From NCBI GenBank assembly GCA_000227525.2, contig AGIG01000030.1:49048-113047 (forward strand): DNA of 64,000 bases, in the 5' to 3' direction. Of this stretch, positions 63,986 through 64,000 are shown piece after piece (within the stretch, counting starts at the first letter, position 1; each line of letters opens with the position of its first letter). Below the pieces are notes generated by a model, which was not told the origin of the DNA, made no database searches, and saw nothing but the letters and a program-made list of their open reading frames with translations. A program made the translations under genes and the position numbers. The DNA is from a gamma proteobacterium HIMB30 (GTDB lineage Bacteria > Pseudomonadota > Gammaproteobacteria > Pseudomonadales > Litorivicinaceae).

Positions 63986-64000
63986 GGTCTCCCATGCGGC

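Overview
The window is chromosomal DNA of a Gammaproteobacterium, most likely marine. Supporting signs are a complete Na+-translocating NADH:quinone reductase operon with its ApbE and NqrM maturation factors, the rpsB/map/glnD/dap order, a BolA protein with the E. coli-type tail, tRNA genes with encoded CCA, and regulators resembling those of the 'proteobacterial dedicated sortase' systems found mainly in marine species. I cannot name a genus. Packing is dense: many stop/start overlaps (ATGA, TAATG) and several convergent gene pairs whose 3' ends overlap.

Layout. 1-7.5 kb: start of rpsB, then map-glnD-dapC-yffB-like-dapD-dapE (N-terminal Met removal, PII nitrogen signalling, succinylase branch of lysine/DAP synthesis). 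7.5-12.6 kb: membrane-anchored cold-shock-domain protein, slyX, apt, then 5'-methylthioadenosine salvage (mtnP, a FucA-like aldolase, mtnA), trhO and bolA. 12.7-21.1 kb: rfbB and the nqrABCDEF-apbE-nqrM operon. 21.2-24.4 kb: DUF3800 protein, lipoprotein, Asd-type sugar dehydrogenase, nitrilase-family amidase. 24.5-28 kb: sensor kinase, response regulator, small unknown protein and OmpA-like protein resembling PdsS/PdsR/PdsO, but with no sortase or sortase substrate. 28-34.4 kb: rhodanese, HbpS/GlcG-type protein, tRNA-Gly, a 2.1-kb secreted-protein gene broken by two in-frame TAA codons, and small lipoprotein/secreted/membrane genes. 34.7-44.1 kb: copA, membrane proteins, rhomboid, then ettA-EamA-PatB-AKR-CitE tightly packed. 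44-50 kb: transglutaminase plus ATP-grasp/alpha-E pair, LysR divergent from mmsA. 50-54.7 kb: ParD/RelE toxin-antitoxin pair, then a 3.9-kb integrative element in tRNA-Ser(GGA). 54.7-61.6 kb: nitroreductase, queF, YadGH-type ABC exporter, tRNA-Gly and tRNA-Glu, HDAC-like protein, ugd, galU. 61.7-64 kb: orphan HigA, Flp-type pilin, HigBA pair, methyltransferase.

Most notable region: the element at 50690-54596. It is bounded by an exact 20-bp repeat of the tRNA-Ser 3' end. It carries a tyrosine recombinase, a protein with family-A/single-subunit polymerase motifs, and an outward-read cargo pair (c-type cytochrome plus Cys/His-rich exported protein) behind a G/C-tract palindrome of the kind bound by CsoR-type metal sensors. 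An integrase plus a stripped-down polymerase as the only mobility/replication genes is the best candidate here for an undescribed system.

Other points to check are the FucA-type aldolase in the MTA salvage cluster (DHAP-shunt type rather than MtnBCD), the sortase-less PDS-like locus, a terminator hairpin inside the start of apbE, a possible leaderless bolA mRNA, and a Ser at the NqrB flavinylation site.
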